From an uncultured Nitrosomonas sp. (lineage in GTDB: Bacteria > Pseudomonadota > Gammaproteobacteria > Burkholderiales > Nitrosomonadaceae), in NCBI RefSeq assembly GCF_902826915.1, contig NZ_CADEGP010000023.1, positions 1 through 38,160 of the forward strand: DNA of 38,160 nt, in the 5' to 3' direction. The notes beneath the pieces are model-generated. The model was not told the DNA's origin and ran no database searches. It worked only from the letters and a program-made list of their open reading frames with translations. Each line of letters opens with the position of its first letter. Within the stretch, counting starts at the first letter, position 1. The translations under genes were made by a program, and so were the position numbers. Below, piece after piece: positions 12,273-22,165 of the stretch.

Positions 12273-12389
12273 CGGAGCACGAAAACCTTACAATCCAACA
12301 ACAAAAGATAATCAAAATTATCTATATACATAATTGTATGTTGTAGTAGAAATCACAAAATCACCACCCACTAGTTAATTTAACAGTAA

Positions 12390-13696
<1,307 letters not shown>

Positions 13697-13697
<1 letters not shown>

Positions 13698-14005
13698 TGA
13701 AACTACTGAGTTTTACACTACTGATGCTAGTCATCGCAATGCAATATCCATTATGGCTGGGCAAAGCGAGTTGGTTGAGAGTTTGGCAAGTAGATCAAGA
13801 AGTTGCCACGGCACGTAAAAATAATGTGCTATTACAGAATCGTAATAACAAGTTAGAAGCTGAAGTTAATGATCTAAAACAAGGACTTGAAGCAATTGAG
13901 GAACGCGCCCGTAGCGACTTGGGCATGGTCAAGGAAGGGGAAATACTTTTCCAGATTGTTAGAAATGCACTGCCTCAAAACTCCCAGTCAGATATTGCAC
14001 AATAA
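13697..14005 (+). CDS. ftsB: Cell division protein FtsB
   Basis: A 102-residue divisome protein. One N-terminal membrane span (about 3-20) is followed by a coiled coil (about 30-75, including NNVLLQNRNNKLEAEVNDLK) and the conserved short tail ERARSDLGMVKEGEILFQIV. FtsB pairs with FtsL and FtsQ in the inner membrane to activate septal peptidoglycan synthesis. It is coupled to eno by a one-base overlap, the usual order in beta- and gammaproteobacteria. Confidence 0.92.
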
Positions 14006-14117
14006 AATCCGCCCGAACTCCTGAACGAACTGAACACCCAATGCTCTTTATAATCGAATGATCGCTATCTGGATTCTTATCAATTATCCGATTCAGCCTT
14101 AACTTAAATAAAACTTG

Positions 14118-14147
14118 CTTGAAAAAAGACACACCATTCACATATTA
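14118..14147 (+). promoter_or_regulatory. Candidate heat-shock-like promoter of htpX
   Basis: CTTGAAA (14118-14124) is followed after 14 bases by CACATATT (14139-14146). CTTGAAA matches the -35 of sigma-32 promoters exactly; the -10 match is partial. A housekeeping promoter reading TTGAAA with an AT-rich -10 is equally possible. It lies about 45-70 bp before the htpX start. Confidence 0.35.
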
Positions 14148-14190
14148 CTTCTGATCCTTTCAGACTAAATCTTATCGTGGAGCAAAAAGA

Positions 14191-15075
14191 ATGAAAAGAG
14201 TTTTTCTTTTTCTAATTACTAACTTAGCCATCATTGCTGTTCTTAGCATTACCTTACGATTGTTCGGATTTGAAAGAATATTGGACGAACAGGGTACGGA
14301 TCTGGATATTAATTCATTGTTGTTGTTTGCAGCTGTATTCGGGTTTGGCGGTTCGTTCATGTCGCTTGCCATGTCAAAATGGACGGCTAAACGTTTCACT
14401 GGCGCACAAGTCATAGAAATGCCACGAAACGCGCAAGAACATTGGTTAGTGGCTACCGTGCAGCGACAAGCAAAGATTGCAGGTATCGGTATGCCAGAGG
14501 TAGCCATTTATGAAGCGCCGGATGTCAATGCGTTTGCCACGGGAATGTCAAAAAATGCCGCATTGGTTGCCGTGAGTACTGGATTATTAAATACCATGAG
14601 CCAGGATGAAGCTGAAGCAGTTCTGGCCCATGAAGTCAGTCATATCGCAAATGGTGACATGGTTACTTTGGCGCTGATACAAGGCGTCGTCAACACATTT
14701 GTAATCTTTCTGTCACGCGTCATCGGACATACGATAGATCGCACCGTATTCAAAACGCAAGAAGGTCACGGACCCGCTTTCTGGGTTACGACTATTATTG
14801 CTGAAATTGTTCTAGGTTTTCTGGCCAGTATTATTGTCATGTGGTTTAGTCGCCAGCGCGAGTTTCGTGCCGATGCAGGCGGGGCCAGTCTAGCAGGAAG
14901 AGAAAAAATGATTGCTGCACTTCGACGATTACAATTAACTCACAAGCAGGCTCATTTACCTGATCAGCTAGCTGCTTTTGGTATTTCCGGAAGCAGAAAT
15001 GGATTGACGAGGTTATTCATGTCGCATCCACCACTGGAAGAAAGAATTGCGGCACTTGAAACACAACAACGCTAG
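14191..15075 (+). CDS. htpX: Membrane zinc protease HtpX
   Basis: A 294-residue M48B metalloprotease of the inner membrane that works with FtsH in quality control of membrane proteins. It has two N-terminal spans (about 4-23 and 38-57), the zinc-binding [14 protein letters not shown] (HExxH), two further spans (about 160-180 and 196-216), and the third zinc ligand in [17 protein letters not shown]. Its length equals the E. coli protein (293). GGAG precedes the ATG. It ends at a clear terminator, and a possible heat-shock promoter precedes it. Confidence 0.96.
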   Translation: MKRVFLFLITNLAIIAVLSITLRLFGFERILDEQGTDLDINSLLLFAAVFGFGGSFMSLAMSKWTAKRFTGAQVIEMPRNAQEHWLVATVQRQAKIAGIGMPEVAIYEAPDVNAFATGMSKNAALVAVSTGLLNTMSQDEAEAVLAHEVSHIANGDMVTLALIQGVVNTFVIFLSRVIGHTIDRTVFKTQEGHGPAFWVTTIIAEIVLGFLASIIVMWFSRQREFRADAGGASLAGREKMIAALRRLQLTHKQAHLPDQLAAFGISGSRNGLTRLFMSHPPLEERIAALETQQR

Positions 15076-15100
15076 ACTTTGACATTAGTAGACAATGAGA

Positions 15101-15127
15101 AACGCCATGCAAACCGCATGGCGTTTT
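15101..15127 (+). terminator. Terminator after htpX
   Basis: A ten-base-pair stem AACGCCATGC / GCATGGCGTT with a five-base loop, followed by TT; the A-rich foot also allows use from the other strand. Confidence 0.85.
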
Positions 15128-15174
15128 ATCTTATATAAGAAATTTCTTATATAACCAGTTGCACTGTAAAAAAA

Positions 15175-15519
15175 TTAATAAGAAGTTTCTCTCGAAAAAT
15201 CTTCCCAGATATATGGCGGATTTACTGAAGGTTTTAATGGCATCCAGAAGGTTACCATATCCAATGCTCCAACGAGTGTACGACCCACCGTATGCATGAG
15301 ACCCATTGCCAGTCCAACGGTGACACCATAAATCGGGCCATCTTTCTGTCCCGTCAGAACAATATTCTTTGGTAATTCTACCCATCCAGTAGTCACGTTA
15401 GCTATTCCACTTACAAATCTCTCGCCCGAAGTATTGAAGTTGCTGCCAGAAGCAACCGCCTGAGACGAGAGAACAAAAGAAATCGCAAGTACCAAAGATA
15501 ATTTAACAATACTTCTCAT
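15175..15519 (-). CDS. Secreted exosortase-associated protein, TIGR04073-like
   Basis: A 114-residue protein starting at the ATG at 15519 (a TTG lies one codon upstream), with AAGGGGG as ribosome binding site. A signal peptide (about 1-24, ending SSQAVASG) is followed by a small domain with GERFVSGIANVTTGWVELPK, then GPIYGVTVGLAMGLMHTVGR and LVGALDMVTFWMP. This pattern matches from memory the exosortase-system-associated family TIGR04073, seen in exopolysaccharide/PEP-CTERM organisms. Its function is unknown; I infer export to the periplasm or envelope. No exosortase gene is in the window. Confidence 0.7.
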   Translation of the reverse strand: MRSIVKLSLVLAISFVLSSQAVASGSNFNTSGERFVSGIANVTTGWVELPKNIVLTGQKDGPIYGVTVGLAMGLMHTVGRTLVGALDMVTFWMPLKPSVNPPYIWEDFSRETSY

Positions 15520-15522
15520 CAA

Positions 15523-15839
15523 AAAACCCCCTTTATACAGTTTTTAGAATTAACTGAATTTTTGCCTTTGGTGGAAACAAGCAAGAATTCCCTAGCAGTT
15601 TACCCTTTCGGAATTAATCATACAAATCAGGCTGAAAATATACTGTGATCTATTCGTTTTATACAACTAACGTTGAATCTCACAGAACAAATCTGCTTTG
15701 TATACGGATCACCAACAAACACGATTGAGTTTGCAATACACAATAACTCAATAACTTCTAAAAAAAACAAGTTGAATGTCGATAACTATGTTCCCGGAAA
15801 AGTTAACAGCCAACTAATTTTACTGGTCATATCCAGATT
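15523..15839. other. Intergenic region between divergent genes, no gene seen
   Basis: About 317 AT-rich bases separate the minus-strand secreted-protein gene from the plus-strand response regulator. Both promoters should lie here. I see no convincing -35/-10 pair, tRNA, long repeat or coding frame. Confidence 0.6.
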
Positions 15840-15863
15840 ATGCCATTGAAAGGATACCATAGC

Positions 15864-17150
15864 ATGGAAGGACTTATTGTTGAACCATCCAGAACTTATC
15901 AGAAACTTTTGTCATCTGCTATCGAACTAGGTGGATTGGAAACAAAACAAGTTTCAACTGGTAGTGAAGCATTAATGTTGTTGAGAAATCAACCTTTTGA
16001 CTTGGTATTTATCGCGATGCATTTACAAGATATGAATGCCTCCAAGTTTTCATCTCATCTTCGGGCGGACTCGCATACCTGTCAAATACCTGTAGTTATG
16101 ATAACTTCAAATGAAGATAAAGAATTATTGGACGAAGCATTTTCGGCAGGTGTAACAGAAATATTTGCAAAGCATGAGCTCGATAAAATCACAAGTTATG
16201 CGGCACGATTTTCCAAGAAAAAATACAGCAAGACAATCTCTGGACATATTCTATATATAGAAGACAGTCAAACAACTGCTAATCAAACATTGACCATACT
16301 CCAAGACAATGGATACACTGTTGACCATTTCACTAGCGGTGAAGAAGGTATGTTGGCATTTCATAAAAATGTGTATGATTTAGTGCTCACTGACATGCTG
16401 CTGAAAGGAAAATTAAACGGTCGCGGCACTGTAAAAGCCATTAGACAACTTGAAGGTCAGAACAAAAACATCCCTTTATTAATATTTTCAGTTCTTGACG
16501 ATGTTGCACACAAAGCCGAATTGCTGCGTTTAGGGGCAAATGATTATGTGACCAAACCACTCATTCAAGAAGAACTACTTGCCAGGATTAATAATCTGAT
16601 TACCGGCAAGAAACTACTAGACAAGTCAATTGCACAACAAAATCTGCTACAGGAAATAGCGATGAAAGACCCATTAACCGGTCTGTACAATCGCTATTTC
16701 TTGTTGGAGGCCGCAGCATCAAAAATACGTGATGCAACACGGCATAATATTCCATGCAGTTTAATCGTTATTAATACAGATCATCCCAGATTAATCAATG
16801 AGAATTATGATCATTCACGGAGTGATATTATTCTAAAAGACATAGCATCACTCCTCAGAAAATCTATTCGCAGAGAAGATATCGCCGCTCGATTTGATGG
16901 AGAAGAGCTTGTACTTTTGTTATCTCATTGCAACATCGCCGATGCAACGATCATCGCAGAAAAGATTCGCAAATCAATTGAAAATTTGCAGCCCAGCAGT
17001 TTAAATACTACCGTAAGTATTGGCATTACGGAAACACATCATGAATTTGCTTTAGATTTCTCAGATTTACTCAGAACCGCTAGGGAAGCTCTTCACCTTG
17101 CCCAATTAAATGGAGGCAATGAAATAGTTGCTCGTACCATTCGCCAATAA
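15864..17150 (+). CDS. Response regulator: pseudo-receiver, receiver, degenerate GGDEF
   Basis: The frame opens at 15840, but GAAAGGA (15848-15854) sits nine bases before the ATG at 15864, which I take as the start (428 residues). The first receiver (about 1-115) has lost the acidic pair (LIVEPS) and the phospho-acceptor aspartate (VFIAMHL). The second (about 125-250) keeps them (YIEDS, VLTDMLL) plus the lysine in VTKPL. The GGDEF domain (about 265-425) is altered: INTDH where the metal-binding Asp-x-Asp should be, and DGEEL for GGEEF. The RRED inhibitory-site motif five residues before DGEEL is retained. It therefore looks more like a c-di-GMP-binding output than an active cyclase (inference). 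It converges on the LOV operon. No histidine kinase is adjacent. Confidence 0.88.
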   Translation: MEGLIVEPSRTYQKLLSSAIELGGLETKQVSTGSEALMLLRNQPFDLVFIAMHLQDMNASKFSSHLRADSHTCQIPVVMITSNEDKELLDEAFSAGVTEIFAKHELDKITSYAARFSKKKYSKTISGHILYIEDSQTTANQTLTILQDNGYTVDHFTSGEEGMLAFHKNVYDLVLTDMLLKGKLNGRGTVKAIRQLEGQNKNIPLLIFSVLDDVAHKAELLRLGANDYVTKPLIQEELLARINNLITGKKLLDKSIAQQNLLQEIAMKDPLTGLYNRYFLLEAAASKIRDATRHNIPCSLIVINTDHPRLINENYDHSRSDIILKDIASLLRKSIRREDIAARFDGEELVLLLSHCNIADATIIAEKIRKSIENLQPSSLNTTVSIGITETHHEFALDFSDLLRTAREALHLAQLNGGNEIVARTIRQ

Positions 17151-17296
17151 CTTGTTGCCTATTGATATTAACACGCTCTGTTGCAGTTTACTGCTACCAG
17201 AAACTTATCTAAGGCGCAAAACAAAGACATTAGAAATGTAAGGTCGTATATAACGTTAAAATGGAAATAACTGCAATAGCGGCAAACAGGCAAAGC

Positions 17297-17330
17297 CAGA
17301 AAAACCCGATTCATACCAATGGTTTTTCTG
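17297..17330. terminator. Bidirectional hairpin between convergent genes
   Basis: CAGAAAAACC and GGTTTTTCTG form a ten-base-pair stem with a 14-base loop, between the response regulator gene and the LOV gene. The T run is inside the stem, so it is moderate as a terminator for either strand. Confidence 0.55.
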
Positions 17331-17344
17331 AATATCTGAAAGAC

Positions 17345-17797
17345 TTATTTCTTAAGTGCTGCCAGCTGCTCCTTCAAGTCTTTAATTTCCTCTTCTGCCC
17401 GGATTTGTGGAGTAATATCGTACTGTACTCCGAGGAAATAGAGGAGGTTTCCGTTTGAGTCAAAAAGCGGAGACATCAGTAAATGGTTATAAAACAATTC
17501 GCCATTCTTACGATAGTTTCGCAGCACCACTTCCACGGATGTTCTATTTTTTATGGCTTCCCGGAGTTGATTTACAGCTGCTTGATCATGTTCATTTCCC
17601 TGCAAGAAACGGCAATTCTTGCCTACAGTCTCCTCCAATGTATAACCTGTTATGGCTTCAAATGCCTTATTCACATATACCAAAGGCAAATCCTCTTGAT
17701 CAGGATCAGCCAATGACACTCCATTGACACATGAATCAAGAATCTTGGACAATACTTGTGGAATTAATCCAGGGTCTTTTTCAACGATAAAATCCAT
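17345..17797 (-). CDS. Short LOV-domain blue-light photoreceptor
   Basis: A 150-residue single-domain LOV protein. The core (about 20-130) carries the photoactive motif GKNCRFLQG, with Cys62 as the residue that forms the flavin adduct. The canonical FMN contacts are all present: Asn61, Arg63, Gln66, Asn94 and Asn104 (in LRNYRKNGELFYN), and Gln125 (in GVQYDIT). A short N-cap precedes the core, and a C-terminal helix (about 130-150, EEEIKDLKEQLAALK) follows, like the J-alpha coiled-coil dimeriser of short LOV proteins from Pseudomonas. No effector domain is attached. GGAG lies eight bases before the ATG. It is the last gene of a three-gene unit, 56 bases after the SRPBCC gene. Its output partner is unknown; the neighbouring SRPBCC and flavoprotein genes are the first candidates. 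Confidence 0.92.
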   Translation of the reverse strand: MDFIVEKDPGLIPQVLSKILDSCVNGVSLADPDQEDLPLVYVNKAFEAITGYTLEETVGKNCRFLQGNEHDQAAVNQLREAIKNRTSVEVVLRNYRKNGELFYNHLLMSPLFDSNGNLLYFLGVQYDITPQIRAEEEIKDLKEQLAALKK

Positions 17798-17853
17798 GAT
17801 TTTCTCTCCAGGTTTATCAGCTCTTGGCTAAATACGCACATTGCGATGATTGA

Positions 17854-18339
17854 TTAGTTTGAACCAGCTCCAGCTATATCAGCCTCAATGAGTTTCTTGA
17901 TGTTTCTTACAGTTCTCTCCGTTCCATCCTGAACCGCAATGCGCACCAGTTTCTCAAAGGGTCTTACATGAAGATCGAGACTTAGCAGTTCAAAGGAAAA
18001 CGTTATTTTGCTTTCAGTCTCATTGATTGATTCCATCAAATAATCGCATCGATAAGGATCGGACGTTCCTTTAAAGCAAATCCGTTTACCATTATCAAAA
18101 GCTTCAACTTTAAAAGTTGATTCCGAGCGATTGCCTTGGTCGACGCGTACTTGCCGACATACTGTTCCCAGTTTTATTGGACCTTCAGTCTGCTTTTCCA
18201 ATTCCTTGACTTCTGGCGACCAACGAGGATAGTTAACAAGCAAGTCATTGCCAATAAAATTAAAAAGCTTATCTGCTGGGCATTGAATAGTTGTGCTGGC
18301 CTTGCCTATTACAGGATTATCTTTAAACAAACCAAGCAT
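17854..18339 (-). CDS. SRPBCC (START-like) family protein
   Basis: A 161-residue protein with the polyketide-cyclase/START-like layout: a first strand after the N-terminus (KASTTIQCPADKLFNFI), a middle with YPRWSPEVKELEK, alternating strands, and a long C-terminal helix (about 135-155). This fold forms a deep hydrophobic pocket that binds lipids or aromatic ligands; no catalytic residues can be assigned. AGGAG lies seven bases before the ATG at 18339. It sits 24 bases after the FAD oxidoreductase and 56 before the LOV gene, so the three are probably co-transcribed. Ligand and role are unknown. Confidence 0.8.
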   Translation of the reverse strand: MLGLFKDNPVIGKASTTIQCPADKLFNFIGNDLLVNYPRWSPEVKELEKQTEGPIKLGTVCRQVRVDQGNRSESTFKVEAFDNGKRICFKGTSDPYRCDYLMESINETESKITFSFELLSLDLHVRPFEKLVRIAVQDGTERTVRNIKKLIEADIAGAGSN

Positions 18340-18363
18340 ATCATATCTCCTGCGTAGTGTTTG

Positions 18364-19527
18364 CTAAACCAAGTAAGTATCGATACCTGCCAATAATAAA
18401 TCATATTGAGCTTCTACGAGCTCTTTTATTGTCAGTGCTGGTATGCCTGTGATCAAGTTTCCTTCCGAAACCAACCACCCAACAGCATCCGCAGGTCCAA
18501 TGCTTACGACGTAGCCTAATTCGTGATGTATGTAGGGTTCAAGTAGTCCAGGAAAACCTGAATGTCGCAATATATTGCGCGCAACTAATTTTCCTTTACG
18601 AACGGCTGATTGTGCTGTCAGGGTATTTGATCCCAACGATTGATAGTACGAACAGTCACCGACTGCAAAAATGTTCTGCAAAGGCTTCTGATTAACTAGA
18701 ACCTGCCCAAAGGCATTAGCCGTATAAGTTCTTTGTTGCTTCTTGCCCAAAAACAAAATTGATGCACTGGACGGCAATTCAAATTGCTTCTTTGTAATCT
18801 TTTCGGTTAGCAAAACCGCATCAGGGCCTTGCTCACTGTAATATGTGTTAGGGTAAAAAGCAATATTCAAGTCACGCATTCGGGATTCAGCATAAGCCCC
18901 AAAACCATCGGGAAATTGCTCAAGCACATGTTCGCCCGAATGAATCAAGCGTAACTCTGCTTTACTTTTCACACGCACCAGAAACTGTTTAATCTCAAAC
19001 AGAAACTGTATGCCAGTTGCACCACCACCCACAACAGAAATCGATTGATTCGAAGCATTGTTTTGATCAATAAATTTTCCTAATAAATCAGATCCATTGG
19101 CATTAGTGAAATCATACAAACTTAATACATTTTCTAAATCCATAGCATCAGATGCGCTATTCTCGCACCCGGATGCTATGATCATATAATCAAAATTAAG
19201 AGCCGTTTCATCGAAAATTAATTGTTTGTTTTTTTGGCAATTCTGCAATGTATTCTTATCAAAGTTGACTGATGTCAGCACATGTTTGCACCCAAAGCGA
19301 TTTTCCAGATCGCTGAAAGAAAATAATAAATCTGTTAATGGATATCTAAATGTTTCATGCAAATGTGTAATCTTCAGATGCTGCGCTCTGGGATCTATGA
19401 GTGTGATATCTGTATCTGGAGCGAATTGCAAAAGATTTGTTAATGCCGCAAGCCCTGCGTATCCTCCGCCCACAATAACTACTTTCAGTTTCTTTTGTTT
19501 CGCTATATTAAAAGGCAAAAAAGCCAC
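18364..19527 (-). CDS. FAD-dependent NAD(P)H oxidoreductase, NDH-2-like
   Basis: A 387-residue two-dinucleotide-fold flavoprotein. The N-terminal FAD fold reads VVIVGGGYAGLAAL, the second nucleotide fold SVVGGGATGIQFLFEI, and the C-terminal FAD motif NIFAVGDCSYY. The overall layout is that of type II NADH dehydrogenases and AIF/FSP1-like quinone reductases, though slightly shorter than typical NDH-2. The C-terminus has no obvious membrane span. Start is GTG at 19527 with AAGGAG seven bases before it. It is the first gene of the minus-strand unit that ends with the LOV photoreceptor. The electron acceptor is not determinable from sequence; a quinone is plausible. Confidence 0.85.
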   Translation of the reverse strand: MAFLPFNIAKQKKLKVVIVGGGYAGLAALTNLLQFAPDTDITLIDPRAQHLKITHLHETFRYPLTDLLFSFSDLENRFGCKHVLTSVNFDKNTLQNCQKNKQLIFDETALNFDYMIIASGCENSASDAMDLENVLSLYDFTNANGSDLLGKFIDQNNASNQSISVVGGGATGIQFLFEIKQFLVRVKSKAELRLIHSGEHVLEQFPDGFGAYAESRMRDLNIAFYPNTYYSEQGPDAVLLTEKITKKQFELPSSASILFLGKKQQRTYTANAFGQVLVNQKPLQNIFAVGDCSYYQSLGSNTLTAQSAVRKGKLVARNILRHSGFPGLLEPYIHHELGYVVSIGPADAVGWLVSEGNLITGIPALTIKELVEAQYDLLLAGIDTYLV

Positions 19528-19591
19528 AACATCTCCTTACCTGATGTTACTAGGGAACATGATTTATCTCGATATCTTTAGTTTCAATCTA

Positions 19592-19613
19592 AGCAATTTT
19601 CAGCGATATTGCT
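19592..19613. promoter_or_regulatory. Inverted repeat upstream of the LOV operon
   Basis: AGCAAT and ATTGCT are separated by ten bases, 65-86 bp before the oxidoreductase start. This could be an operator for a dimeric regulator, but a repeat of this size occurs by chance fairly often, and no clear -35/-10 pair accompanies it. Confidence 0.25.
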
Positions 19614-19688
19614 AATCTTCGACACTACAGACTAGCACAAATATTACTTTGATAGCTTCAATTCGAAACTAATCACATTCACATAAAA

Positions 19689-20630
19689 TCACCATGGAAT
19701 AAGATTAATTTGCCAATTCTCTCTAGCCCATTGCCAGAAGGATGAAAGATCACCTTCGAGAATCTCCAGAGGGGGGTTTTGCCCCAAGAAATATAGCGCC
19801 TTGACTAGTTGCGGCAGCGCATTTGCGAGTTCTATTGGCTCAGCGTTTGTTTGTTTACTGAGCTTCTCACCCTCTGCATTAGTTACAACCGGAAGATGCA
19901 TATATCGCGGCGTGCTATAACCTAATAATTGCTGAAGAAATATTTGACGTGGCGTAGAATCTAAAAGATCTGCGCCACGTACGACATGCGTAATACTTTG
20001 TTCAGCATCATCGACTACAACCGCCAATTGATAGGCATAAACTCCGTCAGCTCGGCGCAATACAAAATCGCCAATCTCCAGCTTGAGTTTTTGCGAATAT
20101 GATCCCTTTAAGATATCTTGAAATTGAATCTGATTTTCATTGGTTTGAACACGCAGCGAATATGATTTACCCAACAAGGGTGGATTTTTCAAACACGTTC
20201 CGGGATAAATAGGCCCACTAAGACCAATAATGCTGGAATCAGCAATTTCTTTTCTTGAGCAGGTACATGGATAAGTTAAATTTTGGTTCTCTAGCGTATT
20301 AAGTGCTTCTTGATAAGCTTCGGAGCGTCGACTTTGAAAAATAATTTCTTCGTCCCATTCCATTCCTAGATTTTCTAACGCAAATAGAATTTCACTCGCA
20401 GCTCCCGGCACTTCACGCTGAGAATCAATATCTTCAATTCTAACTAGCCACTTACCTTGGTTGAATTTTGCATCGAGATAACTGCCCATAGCCGCAACTA
20501 GCGAACCAAAGTGCAAAGTTCCAGTTGGTGATGGCGCAAACCGACCACGATAATCTTTTTCTATCAACGAATGAGTACTCACAAGAGAAAGGTTGTTGAA
20601 TTTATAAAATACTACACTACTACATTGCAT
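19689..20630 (-). CDS. gluQ: Glutamyl-Q tRNA(Asp) synthetase
   Basis: A 313-residue truncated glutamyl-tRNA synthetase paralogue that attaches glutamate to queuosine in the anticodon of tRNA(Asp). The HIGH-region motif is FAPSPTGTLHFGSLV, the KMSKS counterpart is GEKLSKQ, and zinc ligands appear in YPCTCSRKE and YPGTC. VRIEDID and VVRGADLLDSTPRQ are family signatures. There is no anticodon-binding domain, as expected. The frame may start too far upstream: a GTG before STHSLIEKDYRGRF, 16 codons in, would give a more usual N-terminus. It diverges from mpl. Confidence 0.93.
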   Translation of the reverse strand: MQCSSVVFYKFNNLSLVSTHSLIEKDYRGRFAPSPTGTLHFGSLVAAMGSYLDAKFNQGKWLVRIEDIDSQREVPGAASEILFALENLGMEWDEEIIFQSRRSEAYQEALNTLENQNLTYPCTCSRKEIADSSIIGLSGPIYPGTCLKNPPLLGKSYSLRVQTNENQIQFQDILKGSYSQKLKLEIGDFVLRRADGVYAYQLAVVVDDAEQSITHVVRGADLLDSTPRQIFLQQLLGYSTPRYMHLPVVTNAEGEKLSKQTNAEPIELANALPQLVKALYFLGQNPPLEILEGDLSSFWQWARENWQINLIPW

Positions 20631-20727
20631 CGGTATGACTGACTAAACTTATGAACTATAATTTAGCAATCAGAACAATTGATTTGTTTTTCTATTTCTT
20701 CTAAACAAAATTCTTTTAAGCTGGATC

Positions 20728-22122
20728 ATGCATATTCACATACTTGGAATTTGTGGCACTTTCATGGGGGGGATTGCAGCCATTGCGCGAGAATCCGGAC
20801 ATAAGGTAACAGGCTGCGATCAAGATGTTTATCCGCCGATGAGTACACAGCTTGAGTCTCAAGGTATAGAATTAATATCAGGCTACTCAGCCGAACAAAT
20901 CCAACTTCAGCCAGATATATTCGTAATTGGTAATGTAATTACCCGCGGAAATCCACTGATGGAAGAAATTCTTAATCGAAATTTACCTTACATTTCCGGC
21001 CCACAATGGTTATCAGAAAACATTCTGAGGCATCGCTGGGTACTTGCTGTCGCCGGAACACATGGCAAAACCACGACCAGCTCAATGTTAGCCTGGATAT
21101 TGGATTACGCTGGATTAAACCCAGGCTTTTTGATTGGTGGAATTCCAGAGAACTTTGGCCTATCTGCAAGAATTGGAAATATTCCATCAGAACACACACA
21201 GGATTCCAAATCAAATTCTGCTGAAATTTCACCGTTCTTCGTTATTGAGGCGGATGAATATGACACGGCTTTCTTCGACAAACGTTCTAAATTTGTTCAT
21301 TATCACCCCAGAACTGCGATATTAAACAATATTGAATTTGATCATGCCGATATCTTTCCCGATCTTTCAGCCATCAAGCGTCAATTTCATCACTTTGTAC
21401 GAATTATTCCCAATAATGGTTTAATCGTAGCCAATAGAAAAGATGAGAATATAAAACAAGTCCTGACACAAGGCCGCTGGACTCCGGTGGAGGAATTTGG
21501 GGCTGAAGCTAGTTGGAACGCCCAATTGCTCACAAACAATGAAATGGATATTTATTGTGATCGGATCCATCAAGGACGGTTGCATTGGGATTTATTAGGC
21601 GAACATAACCGCATGAATGCTTTGGCAGCATTAATCGCTGCCAGACATGCTGGAGTACCCGTCGAAACAGGAATTACAGCATTATCAGAATTCAAGAATG
21701 TTAAACGTCGCATGGAAAAATGCGGCATCATCAACGGCATTACTGTTTATGATGATTTTGCACATCATCCTACCGCAATTCAAACGACGCTAAATGGTTT
21801 AAGAACCCACATTGGTCAGGAAAGAATTATTGCGGTACTCGAACCTCGCTCTAATACCATGAAAATGGGTGTTTGGAAAGATTATCTTGCGCATAGCCTG
21901 CAAGAAGCTGATCATGTTTTTTGCTTCACGCGTGATTCGCAATGGGCAAAATCAGCCCTGAAGACATTAAACGAGCGAGTCGATTATTCCGACGACTTAA
22001 ATCAGTTAATAAAAAACATCGTTGCCACCACAAAACCTGGGGATCATGTCTTGATCATGAGTAATGGCAGCTTTGGCGGTATTCATGATAAGTTATTATC
22101 AGTCTTGCAAGAGAATCAGTGA
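20728..22122 (+). CDS. mpl: UDP-MurNAc:murein tripeptide ligase
   Basis: A 464-residue Mur-ligase relative that re-attaches recycled L-Ala-gamma-D-Glu-meso-DAP to UDP-MurNAc. It starts MHIHILGICGTFMGGIAAIA. The ATP loop is VAGTHGKTTTSSML, followed by IEADEYDTAFFD, NNIEFDHADIF, GEHNRMNALAA and VYDDFAHHPTAI; the LEPRSNTMKMG segment is characteristic of Mpl rather than MurC. The length fits the family. It complements MurA encoded earlier in the window: new synthesis and recycling of the cell wall. Confidence 0.95.
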   Translation: MHIHILGICGTFMGGIAAIARESGHKVTGCDQDVYPPMSTQLESQGIELISGYSAEQIQLQPDIFVIGNVITRGNPLMEEILNRNLPYISGPQWLSENILRHRWVLAVAGTHGKTTTSSMLAWILDYAGLNPGFLIGGIPENFGLSARIGNIPSEHTQDSKSNSAEISPFFVIEADEYDTAFFDKRSKFVHYHPRTAILNNIEFDHADIFPDLSAIKRQFHHFVRIIPNNGLIVANRKDENIKQVLTQGRWTPVEEFGAEASWNAQLLTNNEMDIYCDRIHQGRLHWDLLGEHNRMNALAALIAARHAGVPVETGITALSEFKNVKRRMEKCGIINGITVYDDFAHHPTAIQTTLNGLRTHIGQERIIAVLEPRSNTMKMGVWKDYLAHSLQEADHVFCFTRDSQWAKSALKTLNERVDYSDDLNQLIKNIVATTKPGDHVLIMSNGSFGGIHDKLLSVLQENQ

Positions 22123-22165
22123 TACATTCCGGTACAAATGATTGGAACAGGTTAGTGTAGGATAT

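Noticed and set aside
12308..12323. GATAAT / ATTATC hairpin between pyrG and eno as a terminator
   Set aside because: The stem is short, AT-only except for its ends, and lacks a T tract.
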